A DNA stretch of 64,000 nucleotides. Origin: Denitrobacterium detoxificans (lineage in GTDB: Bacteria; Actinomycetota; Coriobacteriia; Coriobacteriales; Eggerthellaceae). This document shows, piece after piece, positions 16,820 through 24,584 of this stretch. Position numbers and translations under genes: made by a program. The stretch lies in assembly GCF_001643775.1 (NCBI RefSeq), contig NZ_CP011402.1:604001-668000 (forward strand), read 5' to 3'. Each line of letters starts with the position of its first letter. Positions within the stretch are counted from its first letter, which is position 1. The notes under the pieces were generated by a model that saw nothing but the letters and a program-made list of their open reading frames with translations, was not told the DNA's origin and searched no databases.

Positions 16820-17914
16820 CTAGCGAAGGAAGATCATTCCAGCCGGGCCGGCCATGACCTCGCCAATGCGCGCGGCATGACGGCCCGTTTCGTTGAAGAA
16901 GGCTTCGTCGAATGTATCTGCTTCTTCGGGGGCTACGGATACGAGCAGGCCACCCGAGGTTTGCGGGTCGCAGAGGACGCCCATGCGGTTGTCGAATTCG
17001 ATTTCGTCGAGCGTGCCGCGCTTCACGAATGGTTCCGCCCAGCGCACGATGTTGAACGTCTTGCCGGGGCGGCAGTAATCGCTCGAGTGCTTGTACACGT
17101 TGTTGAACAGGGGAATGCTCTCCCAGTTCAGGCATGCGGACACGCCGCTGGGCTCCAGCATCTCGTGCAGATGGCCCGCCAGGCCAAAGCCGGTGATGTC
17201 GGTGGCGGCATGCGGATGTATTGCGCGCATGGCTGCGGCGCCCGCCTTGTTCAGTTCCATCATCGACTCGATGACGGGCCGCATGGTCTCGTCGGTCTCG
17301 CGACCCACGCGGAATGCCGCGTTCATAATGCCCGTGCCGATGGTCTTCGTGTAGAACAGCACGTCGCCTTCTTGGGCGCCGGCATTGCGAATGATGCGAT
17401 CGGGGCGCACCGTGCCAAAGACCGACAGGCCGTACTTGGGTTCGTCGTCGTCGATGGAATGCCCGCCCACGGTGAACGCGCCGGCTTCGCGAACCTTGTC
17501 GCTGCCCCCGCGCATGACCTCGGCCACCACATCGGTTCCCAGGGAAACGGGGAAGGCCAGGATGTTCAGCGCGGTAAGCGGCGTGGCGCCCATGGCAAAC
17601 ACGTCGGAAAGCGCGTTGGCTGCGGCGATGGCCCCGAATTCGTACGGGTCGTCGACCACGGGCGTAAAGAAGTCGAGCGTGAGCACGGCGGCCGTGTCGT
17701 CGTTGATCTTGTACACGGCTGCATCGTCGCTCGTGTCGAAGCCCAGAAGCAGGTCGGGCGAGACGACGGGTGCAATCTTTTCCATTATCGTTTGGAGGTC
17801 TCCCGGACTCCATTTCGCGGCTCAACCGCCCTTTTGCGTGAGCTTGGTGAGCCTGATGCGCTCGCCTTCCTTGAATACGGGTTGGGGAATGCTGCAGCTT
17901 GCGAATTGTTCCAT
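16820..17914 (-). CDS. selD: Selenide, water dikinase SelD (itself a selenoprotein)
   Basis: SelD makes selenophosphate from selenide and ATP. The true gene starts at ATG 17914 behind AAAGGAGGTG and reads through an in-frame TGA at 17824-17822: residues LTKLTQKGG-Sec-AAKWSPGDL, Sec being residue 31, exactly where other SelD proteins carry their catalytic Cys or Sec. Total 364 residues. A gene finder stopping at TGA would begin at Met44 and lose the catalytic loop. Further SelD features: GFDTSDDAAVY, LTLDFFTPVVDDP, ANALSDVFAMGATPL, TDITGFGLAGHL, DPQTSGGLL. Divergent from tRNA-Sec. Confidence 0.95.
17793..17824 (-). promoter_or_regulatory. SECIS element in selD
   Basis: On the minus strand, 12 bases from the T of TGA, TGGAG pairs with CTCCA, and inner TC pairs with GA with one bulged C, around a CGGGA loop. 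A G in the loop and a bulge are typical of bacterial SECIS, but the GGTCT loop of the two formate dehydrogenase elements is absent. Confidence 0.65.
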
Positions 17915-17985
17915 GGGGACACCTCCTTTCGTCGGGCATGAGTATAGCCTACGGCTCCCGCAAAGGATATGTGGGAATCGCTTTC

Positions 17986-18005
17986 AAACTGTGATATCAC
18001 GGTTT
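17986..18005. promoter_or_regulatory. 20-bp near-perfect palindrome between selD and tRNA-Sec (candidate operator)
   Basis: AAACTGTGATATCACGGTTT is self-complementary except for one position in each half. It is 72 bases upstream of the selD start and overlaps the -35 region expected for the tRNA-Sec promoter (TACAAT at 18024-18029). It is placed to control both divergent genes. Confidence 0.5.
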
Positions 18006-18023
18006 CATCTTCGCTAATTGAGG

Positions 18024-18029
18024 TACAAT
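18024..18029 (+). promoter_or_regulatory. -10 element of tRNA-Sec
   Basis: TACAAT ends 14 bases before the mature tRNA. The matching -35 position (about 18001-18006) is weak and lies at the edge of the palindrome at 17986-18005. Confidence 0.5.
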
Positions 18030-18043
18030 CATCCCGCCGTCAC

Positions 18044-18140
18044 GGAGATGGATGGGTCCTGGTGGGCCCCGCGGCCTTCAAAGCCGTTGTGAGGCACGCA
18101 GAATGTCTCGGGTGTGTTCGATTCGCACACGTCTCCGCCA
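18044..18140 (+). tRNA. selC: tRNA-Sec (anticodon TCA)
   Basis: 97 bases including encoded CCA. Anticodon TCA (18078-18080) in loop CTTCAAA between GCGGC and GCCGT. Hallmarks: 6-bp D stem GGGTCC/GGGCCC with a 4-base loop, long variable arm with a 6-bp stem GAGGCA/TGTCTC, T loop TTCGATT, G1 and discriminator G before CCA. Acceptor GGAGATG/CGTCTCC has 7 clear pairs and the T stem can form 6, total 13 as expected for a bacterial tRNA-Sec, although the usual split is 8+5. T-rich sequence follows. Confidence 0.95.
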
Positions 18141-18302
18141 TTTTCTTTTCTTTCCCTTCAACTTTGTGTAGTACTACCATTGGTGTACCTTGGTGTCGTA
18201 GATGTTACGGGGCTGCCCTTACGTCCTGGTGAAGGGGCAGTGGTGGTATGGTCTCAGTAGGAAATCAGTAGTTGTGGTCAACCGTGGATAGGACGGCTTA
18301 TC

Positions 18303-19886
18303 GTGAGTAACGAACAGTACAACCAGAATCCTGGTGCGCCGGTTCCCCCTGCAAGCGCGAATTCCCAGCCTCAGTCTGGGTATGCGCAGCCCGTGCAGCC
18401 GCAGCCGAGCCAGCAGGCTCCGCAGCAGCCGGCTCCGGCAGCGTATCAGAGCGGCTTCCAGACGGGGCAATCGTCGTACCAGCAGCCCAGCGCTCAGCCC
18501 GCTTCCGCCCAGCCCTATGGCGCGCAGCAGGCTCAGCAGACGGCGCGCCAGCCCTTCGCGGCAGCGCAGCCGCAGCAGGGCTACCAGCGGCCCGCGGCGC
18601 AACAGCCGTCCGTTCAGTCGCACGTGGGCAATCAGAAAACAGGCGGAGGGCGCACCTTCGGAGTTGCGTTTGCGGGGGCTGCATGCGCATGTGCCGTGGC
18701 CGCCCTCTGCTTGTTCGGGTACAACGCCGTAACGGGTGGTTCCGTGGGCAGCACCACGGTAACGCTGGGCTCCACGTCCAGCTCCACTATCTCGGCTTCC
18801 GACGACGATGCCACCTTGGCCGAAGCAGTTGCCGAAAAGGTTCTGCCTTCGATCGTGGCCATCGACGTCTATACCGACACGTCGGGAATGGGCAGCCTGC
18901 TGGGCTCGTCCTCTTCCAGCTCTTCGCTCACCCAGTCTTCGCTGGGTAGCGGCGTGATCATCTCCACCGATGGCTACATTCTCACCAACTATCACGTCAT
19001 CGAATCGTCCGACGCCCTGAAGGTCACGGCCAATGGCGAAGAGTACGATGCCAAGGTAGTGGGCTACGATTCCACCACCGACCTGGCTGTTATCAAGATC
19101 GACGCAACCGACCTCACCGCCATTGAAATTGGCGATTCCTCTTCGCTGAAGGAAGGCCAGTGGGTTATGACGGCTGGCAGCCCGTTCGGTCTGGAGCAGT
19201 CGGTGGCAACGGGCATCGTTTCGGCCACCAATCGCACCATCACCGTGAGCAATTCCGATAGCTCGTATTCGGGCACGTCTTCGGCAACCGTTTACACGAA
19301 CATGATCCAGACCGACGCGGCCATTAACCCCGGCAATTCCGGTGGTGCCCTGGTCGACGAGAATGGTGCTCTCATCGGCATCAATTCCGTGATCGAGTCG
19401 TATTCGGGCAACTACTCGGGTGTGGGCTTCGCCATTCCCGTGAACGACGCCATGAACATTGCCTCCCAGATCATCGAGGGCAAGACGCCCACGCATGCCT
19501 ATCTGGGCGTAGGCCCCGTTTCCGTCACCAGTACGCTGAACCAGCGCTACAAGCTGGGTGCCGATTCCGGCGCGTACGTTAACTCGGTGGTGTCGGGCGG
19601 TGCCGCGTCTAATGCGGGCATCCAGGTGGGCGACATCATCACCAAGGTGGGTGACACAGCGGTAACCGATTCCTCTACCCTCATTGCCGCCGTGCGTTCG
19701 CATAATCCCGGCGATACCGTAACCGTTACGTTCCTGCGCGACGGTAGCGAGCAGACGGTAGAGGTCACGCTTGGCTCCGACGAGGCCACCAGCCTCTCTA
19801 GCAGCAGTTCTTCCAAGAACGGCTATGGCTGGGGGCAGAGCAGCAGCGATACTTCCTCTTCGGGGGAGGGCAGCGTGGCGGCATAG
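18303..19886 (+). CDS. HtrA/DegP-family membrane-anchored serine protease with PDZ domain
   Basis: 527 residues starting at GTG 18303. A long cytosolic Gln/Pro/Ala-rich segment (residues 1-110) precedes one membrane helix (about 120-142), then a Ser/Thr linker, the trypsin-like domain and one PDZ domain (about 400-490). The triad is visible: His in LTNYHVI (near 229), Asp in STTDLAVIK (near 260), Ser in NPGNSGGAL (near 346). The C-terminus is Ser-rich. It degrades or chaperones misfolded exported proteins. An SD is weak (GGACGG). It follows tRNA-Sec without obvious link and ends at a strong terminator. Confidence 0.92.
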   Translation: MSNEQYNQNPGAPVPPASANSQPQSGYAQPVQPQPSQQAPQQPAPAAYQSGFQTGQSSYQQPSAQPASAQPYGAQQAQQTARQPFAAAQPQQGYQRPAAQQPSVQSHVGNQKTGGGRTFGVAFAGAACACAVAALCLFGYNAVTGGSVGSTTVTLGSTSSSTISASDDDATLAEAVAEKVLPSIVAIDVYTDTSGMGSLLGSSSSSSSLTQSSLGSGVIISTDGYILTNYHVIESSDALKVTANGEEYDAKVVGYDSTTDLAVIKIDATDLTAIEIGDSSSLKEGQWVMTAGSPFGLEQSVATGIVSATNRTITVSNSDSSYSGTSSATVYTNMIQTDAAINPGNSGGALVDENGALIGINSVIESYSGNYSGVGFAIPVNDAMNIASQIIEGKTPTHAYLGVGPVSVTSTLNQRYKLGADSGAYVNSVVSGGAASNAGIQVGDIITKVGDTAVTDSSTLIAAVRSHNPGDTVTVTFLRDGSEQTVEVTLGSDEATSLSSSSSSKNGYGWGQSSSDTSSSGEGSVAA

Positions 19887-19915
19887 CGTCATAAGCTCTT
19901 TGCGTGAAAACGGGG

Positions 19916-19946
19916 AAAAGGCCGCAGAACATGCGGCCTTTTCTTT
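19916..19946 (+). terminator. Intrinsic terminator after htrA-like gene
   Basis: AAAAGGCCGCA (19916-19926) pairs with TGCGGCCTTTT (19932-19942) around GAACA; TTTTCTTTT follows. Confidence 0.92.
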
Positions 19947-19995
19947 TGGTTCACGGTAATATAGGGCAAATCGAATGAGAAGGGTGAGTGAGCCA

Positions 19996-20709
19996 ATGTC
20001 CGATTACAAGTACAATCGCGTCCTGCTGAAGCTTTCCGGCGAGGCCCTGATGGGCGATACGGGTTATGGTATTGATCCGAAGGTCGTCGAAGAGCTAGCC
20101 GAGCAGATCAAGCAGATTGTCGACGATGGCATCGAAGTGGCCGTTACCGTCGGCGGCGGAAACATCTTCCGCGGTCTGGCTGGTTCCGCCGAGGGCATGG
20201 ACCGCTCTCAGGCCGACTATATCGGCATGCTTGCCACCTGCATGAACGCGCTTGCCCTGCAAGACGGCTTCGAGCGCGCGGGCATTCAGTGCCGCGTCAT
20301 GAGCGCTATCGAGATGCGCCAGGTTGCCGAACCGTACATCCGTCGTCGCGCCATTCGCCACCTGGAAAAGGGCCGCGTCGTCATCTTCGCCGCTGGCACG
20401 GGCAACCCGTACTTCACCACCGACACCACGGCCGCCCTGCGCGCGCTGGAAATCGGTGCCGAATGCCTTATGAAGGCCACGAAGGTCGACGGCATCTACG
20501 ACGCCGACCCGAAGACGAACCCCGATGCGAAGCGCTTCGACCACATTTCCTACCTCGACGTCATTTCCAAGGAACTGCACGTTATGGACACCACGGCCAC
20601 CTCGCTGTGTATGGACAACGCCATGCCCATGCTGGTGTTCGATCTTACGGTTCCCGGCAACATCGCTCGCGTTCTGAAAGGCGAAAACGTCGGCACGACG
20701 GTAAGCTAA
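19996..20709 (+). CDS. pyrH: UMP kinase
   Basis: 237 residues; phosphorylates UMP to UDP in pyrimidine nucleotide synthesis, cytosolic hexamer. Features: [13 protein letters not shown] at the N-terminus, [11 protein letters not shown], and the C-terminal [11 protein letters not shown] / [10 protein letters not shown] region. The start at 19996 (MSDYKYNRV) is the family start. It heads the conserved cluster pyrH-frr-uppS-cdsA-dxr, all on this strand with short gaps. The upstream in-frame start at 19975 would add seven residues and is less likely. Confidence 0.96.
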   Translation: MSDYKYNRVLLKLSGEALMGDTGYGIDPKVVEELAEQIKQIVDDGIEVAVTVGGGNIFRGLAGSAEGMDRSQADYIGMLATCMNALALQDGFERAGIQCRVMSAIEMRQVAEPYIRRRAIRHLEKGRVVIFAAGTGNPYFTTDTTAALRALEIGAECLMKATKVDGIYDADPKTNPDAKRFDHISYLDVISKELHVMDTTATSLCMDNAMPMLVFDLTVPGNIARVLKGENVGTTVS

Positions 20710-20790
20710 CGTGTAAAATACTAGCTAGTGATTATCGGTACAGGCGGGCAAGGCGGGGGCCTTGTCACCGCTGTTCTTGAAGGGATACTC

Positions 20791-21348
20791 ATGGTAGAAG
20801 ACATCATGCAAAGCGCCGAGGAGCGCATGAACAAGGCAATCGACTCCCTGGAAAATGCGTTCGGCAACGTCCGCACGGGCCGTGCCAACGCTATGGTGCT
20901 CGATCGCGTTCGTGTGAACTATTACGGCGTTCCCACGCCCGTCAACCAGATGGCTGCCATCAAGACGCCCGACGCCCACATGCTCGTCATCGAACCATGG
21001 GACAAGGGCACCCTGGGTGGCATCGAAAAGGCCATCGCCGAAAGCAACATCGGCATTACCCCCAACAACGACGGTTCCTGCATTCGCCTGGCGTTCCCCC
21101 AGCTTACGGAAGAGCGTCGTCTCGAGCTCGTGAAGGACTGCAAGACGTACGCCGAGGAAGCGCGCGTTGCCATCCGTAACGCCCGTCGCGATGCCAATGC
21201 TGCCGTGGAAGCCGAAGTGAAGAACGAGGGTCTTCCCGAGGACGAGCAGCGTCGTGCCGAAGCCGCCATCCAGAAGCTCACCGACTCCTACGTGGCGAAG
21301 GTCGAAGAGCACTTCAAGAAGAAGGAAGCCGAGGTAATGGCTATCTAG
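20791..21348 (+). CDS. frr: Ribosome recycling factor
   Basis: 185 residues, the usual family length. Splits post-termination ribosomes with EF-G. Recognisable by FGNVRTGRANAMVLDRVRVNYYG, IKTPDAHMLVIEPWD, IGITPNNDGSCIRL, FPQLTEERRLELVK and the C-terminal helix. GAAGGGATA precedes ATG 20791, chosen over the in-frame GTG at 20728. It lies 81 bases after pyrH, in its usual position. Confidence 0.97.
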   Translation: MVEDIMQSAEERMNKAIDSLENAFGNVRTGRANAMVLDRVRVNYYGVPTPVNQMAAIKTPDAHMLVIEPWDKGTLGGIEKAIAESNIGITPNNDGSCIRLAFPQLTEERRLELVKDCKTYAEEARVAIRNARRDANAAVEAEVKNEGLPEDEQRRAEAAIQKLTDSYVAKVEEHFKKKEAEVMAI

Positions 21349-21354
21349 CCATAC

Positions 21355-22143
21355 GTGGTGCATTCCTTGAATAAAGAATTTAGCGAAATATTCCCCGATA
21401 TTCCCGCCGATATCGATGCTTCCGGCTTCGATGAGGCGCGCGTGCCCCAGCATGTTGCCGTCATTATGGACGGCAACGGCCGCTGGGCGAAAAAGCGTAT
21501 GCTCAACAGGCTCAATGGCCACAAGGCTGGCATCGAGGCCGTGCGCGAGACCATTCGCTGCGCGTCCGATATCGGGGTTCGCTACCTTACCATCTACTCG
21601 TTTTCCACGGAAAACTGGAAGCGCCCCCAAGACGAAGTCGTGGGGCTCATGAACCTGTTTGCGAAGACGATGCTCGCCGAAGTCGATGGGCTCGACGAGG
21701 AAAATGTGCGCGTCATGACCATTGGCGACACATCGGCTTTGCCGGAGGACACGCAGCACGCTTTCGCCGAGGCGTGGGAGCAAACGAAGGACAACACGGG
21801 CATGACGCTCGTGGTGGCCGTGAACTATGGCTCGCGCGCTGAAATCACCAGCGCGGTTCAGGCGGTCGTGAACGAGGCCCTGGCCCAGCAGGAAGCTGGC
21901 CTGGAAGTTGCCGCCGTTACCCCCGAGGCCATTGCATCCCACCTGCATACCGCTTCCATCCCCGACCCAGACCTGGTCATTCGCACGAGTGGCGAAATGC
22001 GCCTTTCGAATTTCCTGCTCTGGCAGATCGCCTATTCCGAGTTCTATTGCACGCCTGTGCTCTGGCCCGATTTCAATCGCTACGACTTCCTTCGCGCGAT
22101 TTTGAACTTCCAGGGTCGTGCCCGCAGGTACGGGGGAGTGTAG
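21355..22143 (+). CDS. uppS: Isoprenyl transferase (undecaprenyl diphosphate synthase)
   Basis: 262 residues with GTG start six bases after frr. cis-Prenyltransferase that makes the lipid carrier for cell-wall synthesis. Signature VAVIMDGNGRWAKKRMLNR (catalytic Asp near 35), YSFSTENWKRP, and the C-terminal DLVIRTSGEMRLSNFLLWQIAYSE. Next gene follows at once. Confidence 0.95.
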   Translation: MVHSLNKEFSEIFPDIPADIDASGFDEARVPQHVAVIMDGNGRWAKKRMLNRLNGHKAGIEAVRETIRCASDIGVRYLTIYSFSTENWKRPQDEVVGLMNLFAKTMLAEVDGLDEENVRVMTIGDTSALPEDTQHAFAEAWEQTKDNTGMTLVVAVNYGSRAEITSAVQAVVNEALAQQEAGLEVAAVTPEAIASHLHTASIPDPDLVIRTSGEMRLSNFLLWQIAYSEFYCTPVLWPDFNRYDFLRAILNFQGRARRYGGV

Positions 22144-22144
22144 C

Positions 22145-23092
22145 GTGTCGAGTAACTCGTTCGAGGCCGAAGAGCAGACGCGTGGGCAGCGCGCGCGGCG
22201 TGCGGTGAGCAATGCTCCGCACAAGGCCAAGCAGGTTGCCTACGAGAAGACGCCCGATCGCTTCAAGAACGCTACCAGCCTGCAGGTGCGCTTCCGCACG
22301 GGCGTAGTGTACGTGCTCGTTTCCATCCTTGCCGTGCTGGCAACCGACATCACTACCGTTGTGTACCTGTCGCTTGTGTCGGGCATTTGCGCAGGCGAGT
22401 TCTATTACATGATGCGTGCTGACGCGAAGCTTCCCAACGAGACCATTGGCGTGGTGGGTGCCGTGGCGTACCCCGTTGCCATGTGGCTCTGGGGCCTTAC
22501 GGGCATTGCCCTGGTTGCCGTGCTGCACATGATGGCCCTGTTCATCTGGTATGTGTACTGGATGCGCGCTCGCGTTGGCGACGTTGCCATCAGCTTCTTC
22601 GGCGCAGGCTATACGGGCATGCTGCTTTCCAGTCTTATCCTTTTGCGTCATTCCGTCCCCGACCCCTGGGGTGGCGTCATTCTGCTCGTGGTGTTCTGCA
22701 GCATCTGGTTCAACGATGCCGCTGCATACCTGTTTGGCAGCAAGTTTGGCAAGCACAAGCTCGCGCCGCGTACCAGCCCCAAGAAGAGCTGGGAAGGCCT
22801 CATCGCCGGCCTGGTGGTGTCGGGCGGCGTGTGGTGCGTTATGTCATTCATTCCGGGTGTCACCATGCCCATTCCCATGGCCATTTTGTTTGGCGTGCTG
22901 TGCGGTGGTGCCGGCGTGGTGGGCGACCTTGCCGAAAGCCGTATCAAGCGCAATGTGGGCGTGAAAGATTCCGGCACTATCATGCCTGGTCACGGTGGTC
23001 TGCTCGACCGATGCGATTCGTTGTTCTTTGCTTCGGTGGCAGCGTATATCTTGCTTCTTATTGGAGGTTGCATTCCCTATGTCGCAGTGTAA
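22145..23092 (+). CDS. cdsA: Phosphatidate cytidylyltransferase
   Basis: 315-residue membrane protein starting at GTG 22145, one base after the uppS stop. Makes CDP-diacylglycerol for phospholipid synthesis. About 8 membrane helices, and the C-terminal CdsA signature: GDLAESRIKRNVGVKDSGTI and PGHGGLLDRCDSL. FNDAAAYLFGSKFGKHKL and SPKKSWEG are further family motifs. The N-terminal about 55 residues are charged and cytosolic. Overlaps dxr by 14 bases. Confidence 0.95.
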   Translation: MSSNSFEAEEQTRGQRARRAVSNAPHKAKQVAYEKTPDRFKNATSLQVRFRTGVVYVLVSILAVLATDITTVVYLSLVSGICAGEFYYMMRADAKLPNETIGVVGAVAYPVAMWLWGLTGIALVAVLHMMALFIWYVYWMRARVGDVAISFFGAGYTGMLLSSLILLRHSVPDPWGGVILLVVFCSIWFNDAAAYLFGSKFGKHKLAPRTSPKKSWEGLIAGLVVSGGVWCVMSFIPGVTMPIPMAILFGVLCGGAGVVGDLAESRIKRNVGVKDSGTIMPGHGGLLDRCDSLFFASVAAYILLLIGGCIPYVAV

Positions 23093-24278
23093 GCGTATTG
23101 CCGTTCTTGGTTCTACCGGCTCCATTGGCGTTCAAACGCTCGATGTGGCAAGGCAGCACGCTAGCGAACTGCGGGTCGTAGCTCTTGCGTGTGGCAGGCG
23201 CGTCGATACCATGATCGAACAGGCGCGCGCATGCGGCGCCACGTATGTGGCATGTGGTCTGGAAGAAGCTCCCGAAGTTTCCGCCGACCTTACCGGTCTT
23301 GATTATGCGGTGGGTATGGATGCGGTTGTCTCCCTGGTTCGCTTGCCCGAAGTTGACATTGTGGTGAATGCCCTGGTGGGCGCTGCTGGCCTGCGTGCGA
23401 GCTACGAAACGCTGCGTGCGGGCAAGGTGCTTGCGCTGGCGAACAAGGAATCCCTGGTGGTTGGCGGCGACCTGATCATGCCGCTTGCCGCGCAGGTCGA
23501 TGCCCAGCGTCGCGCGAGCGGCGTTGCCCCTGCTGTGGGGCCCGCGGGTGCCCTCATGCCCATTGATAGCGAACATGGGGCCATCTACCAGTGCCTGCTG
23601 GGCGAAGAGCACAAGGAAGTCAGCTGCCTATGGGTAACGGCATCCGGTGGCCCGTTCCGTGGCCGTACGCGCAACGAGCTTGCAGACATTACGCCTGCTC
23701 AGGCTCTGGCGCATCCCACGTGGAACATGGGCCCGAAGATCACCATCGACAGCAGCACGCTCATGAACAAGGGTCTCGAGGTCATCGAGGCGCATCATCT
23801 GTTCAACATGCCCTACGACCGCATCAAGGTGGTCGTGCAGCCGCAGAGCGCCATTCATTCCATGGTGGAATTCACCGATGGCAGCGTGAAGGCTCATCTG
23901 GGCACCACCGATATGCGCATTCCCATTCAGTTTGCGCTCAGCTATCCCAAGCGCTGGGAAGCTCCCGTCGAGCCGCTCGATTTCACGAAGCTGGGAAGCC
24001 TGGAGTTCTATCCGGCCGACACCAAGACGTTCCGCTGCCTTGAGCTTGCCCGCATGGCGGGTACGGCGGGTGGCACGCTTCCGTGTGCCATGAATGCCGC
24101 CAACGAAGTTGCCGTTGCGTCGTTCTTGGCAGGGGAGTGCAGCTACCTGGGCATTGCCGAAACCGTCGAGCGCGTCATGGATGCGCACGCGAACGCTGCC
24201 GTGGAAAGCTTGGAGCAGCTTGCGGCCGTAGACGCCGCGTCGCGCGAAGCGGCGCGCGGATTTATCGCCGCGCAGTAG
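23079..24278 (+). CDS. dxr: 1-deoxy-D-xylulose 5-phosphate reductoisomerase
   Basis: 399 residues; second step of the MEP isoprenoid pathway. Features: NADPH motif AVLGSTGSIGVQTLDVA, LANKESLVVGG, PIDSEHGAIYQCL, ASGGPFRG, HPTWNMGPKITIDSSTLMNKGLEVIEAHHLF. ATG 23079 with GGAGG at 23063-23067; it overlaps the end of cdsA. In many genomes rseP and ispG follow directly; here they resume only at 40084, after a 15.8-kb block. Confidence 0.96.
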   Translation: MSQCKRIAVLGSTGSIGVQTLDVARQHASELRVVALACGRRVDTMIEQARACGATYVACGLEEAPEVSADLTGLDYAVGMDAVVSLVRLPEVDIVVNALVGAAGLRASYETLRAGKVLALANKESLVVGGDLIMPLAAQVDAQRRASGVAPAVGPAGALMPIDSEHGAIYQCLLGEEHKEVSCLWVTASGGPFRGRTRNELADITPAQALAHPTWNMGPKITIDSSTLMNKGLEVIEAHHLFNMPYDRIKVVVQPQSAIHSMVEFTDGSVKAHLGTTDMRIPIQFALSYPKRWEAPVEPLDFTKLGSLEFYPADTKTFRCLELARMAGTAGGTLPCAMNAANEVAVASFLAGECSYLGIAETVERVMDAHANAAVESLEQLAAVDAASREAARGFIAAQ

Positions 24279-24358
24279 TTCTTGCCAGCTGCCGTTGGCC
24301 CTGCTGCTTGGGCTGCTAGATCTTCGCCGCGGATGTATCGGTGCGGAAATTGCCACTT

Positions 24359-24378
24359 ACGTTTTTCCGGAAAAACGT
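24359..24378. promoter_or_regulatory. Perfect 20-bp palindrome after dxr
   Basis: ACGTTTTTCCGGAAAAACGT is perfectly self-complementary. It lies 80 bases after dxr in a 250-base gap before the lldP terminator. It has no T-run of its own, so it may be an operator or a junction sequence. Confidence 0.4.
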
Positions 24379-24527
24379 GCCATTTGGCATGATTTGCAGG
24401 CTGAATATCGTCTGAGTCTTTTGTGAACTGGGAAAACGTTCATGCGCTTGCATTGGCTGGGGGCAACCGCTTTCAGCGATGCATTGCCTCTAGCGCGGGC
24501 CTCGTCTTTAGCTCATACCCCAAACGA

Positions 24528-24561
24528 AAGGACCCCCGATGCTATCGCGTCGGGGGTCCTT
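24528..24561 (-). terminator. Terminator of the lactate permease gene
   Basis: AAGGACCCCCGA (24528-24539) pairs with TCGGGGGTCCTT (24550-24561); reading the minus strand it is followed by TTTCGTTTG. Confidence 0.85.
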
Positions 24562-24584
24562 CTGCGTTAGTGATTATCGTTGCG

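Noticed and set aside
15113-17941. 942-codon plus-strand and 889-codon minus-strand ORFs across nhaC and selD
   Set aside because: Shadow frames of nhaC and selD; compositions are Arg/Gly/His-rich nonsense and they cross two convergent real genes.
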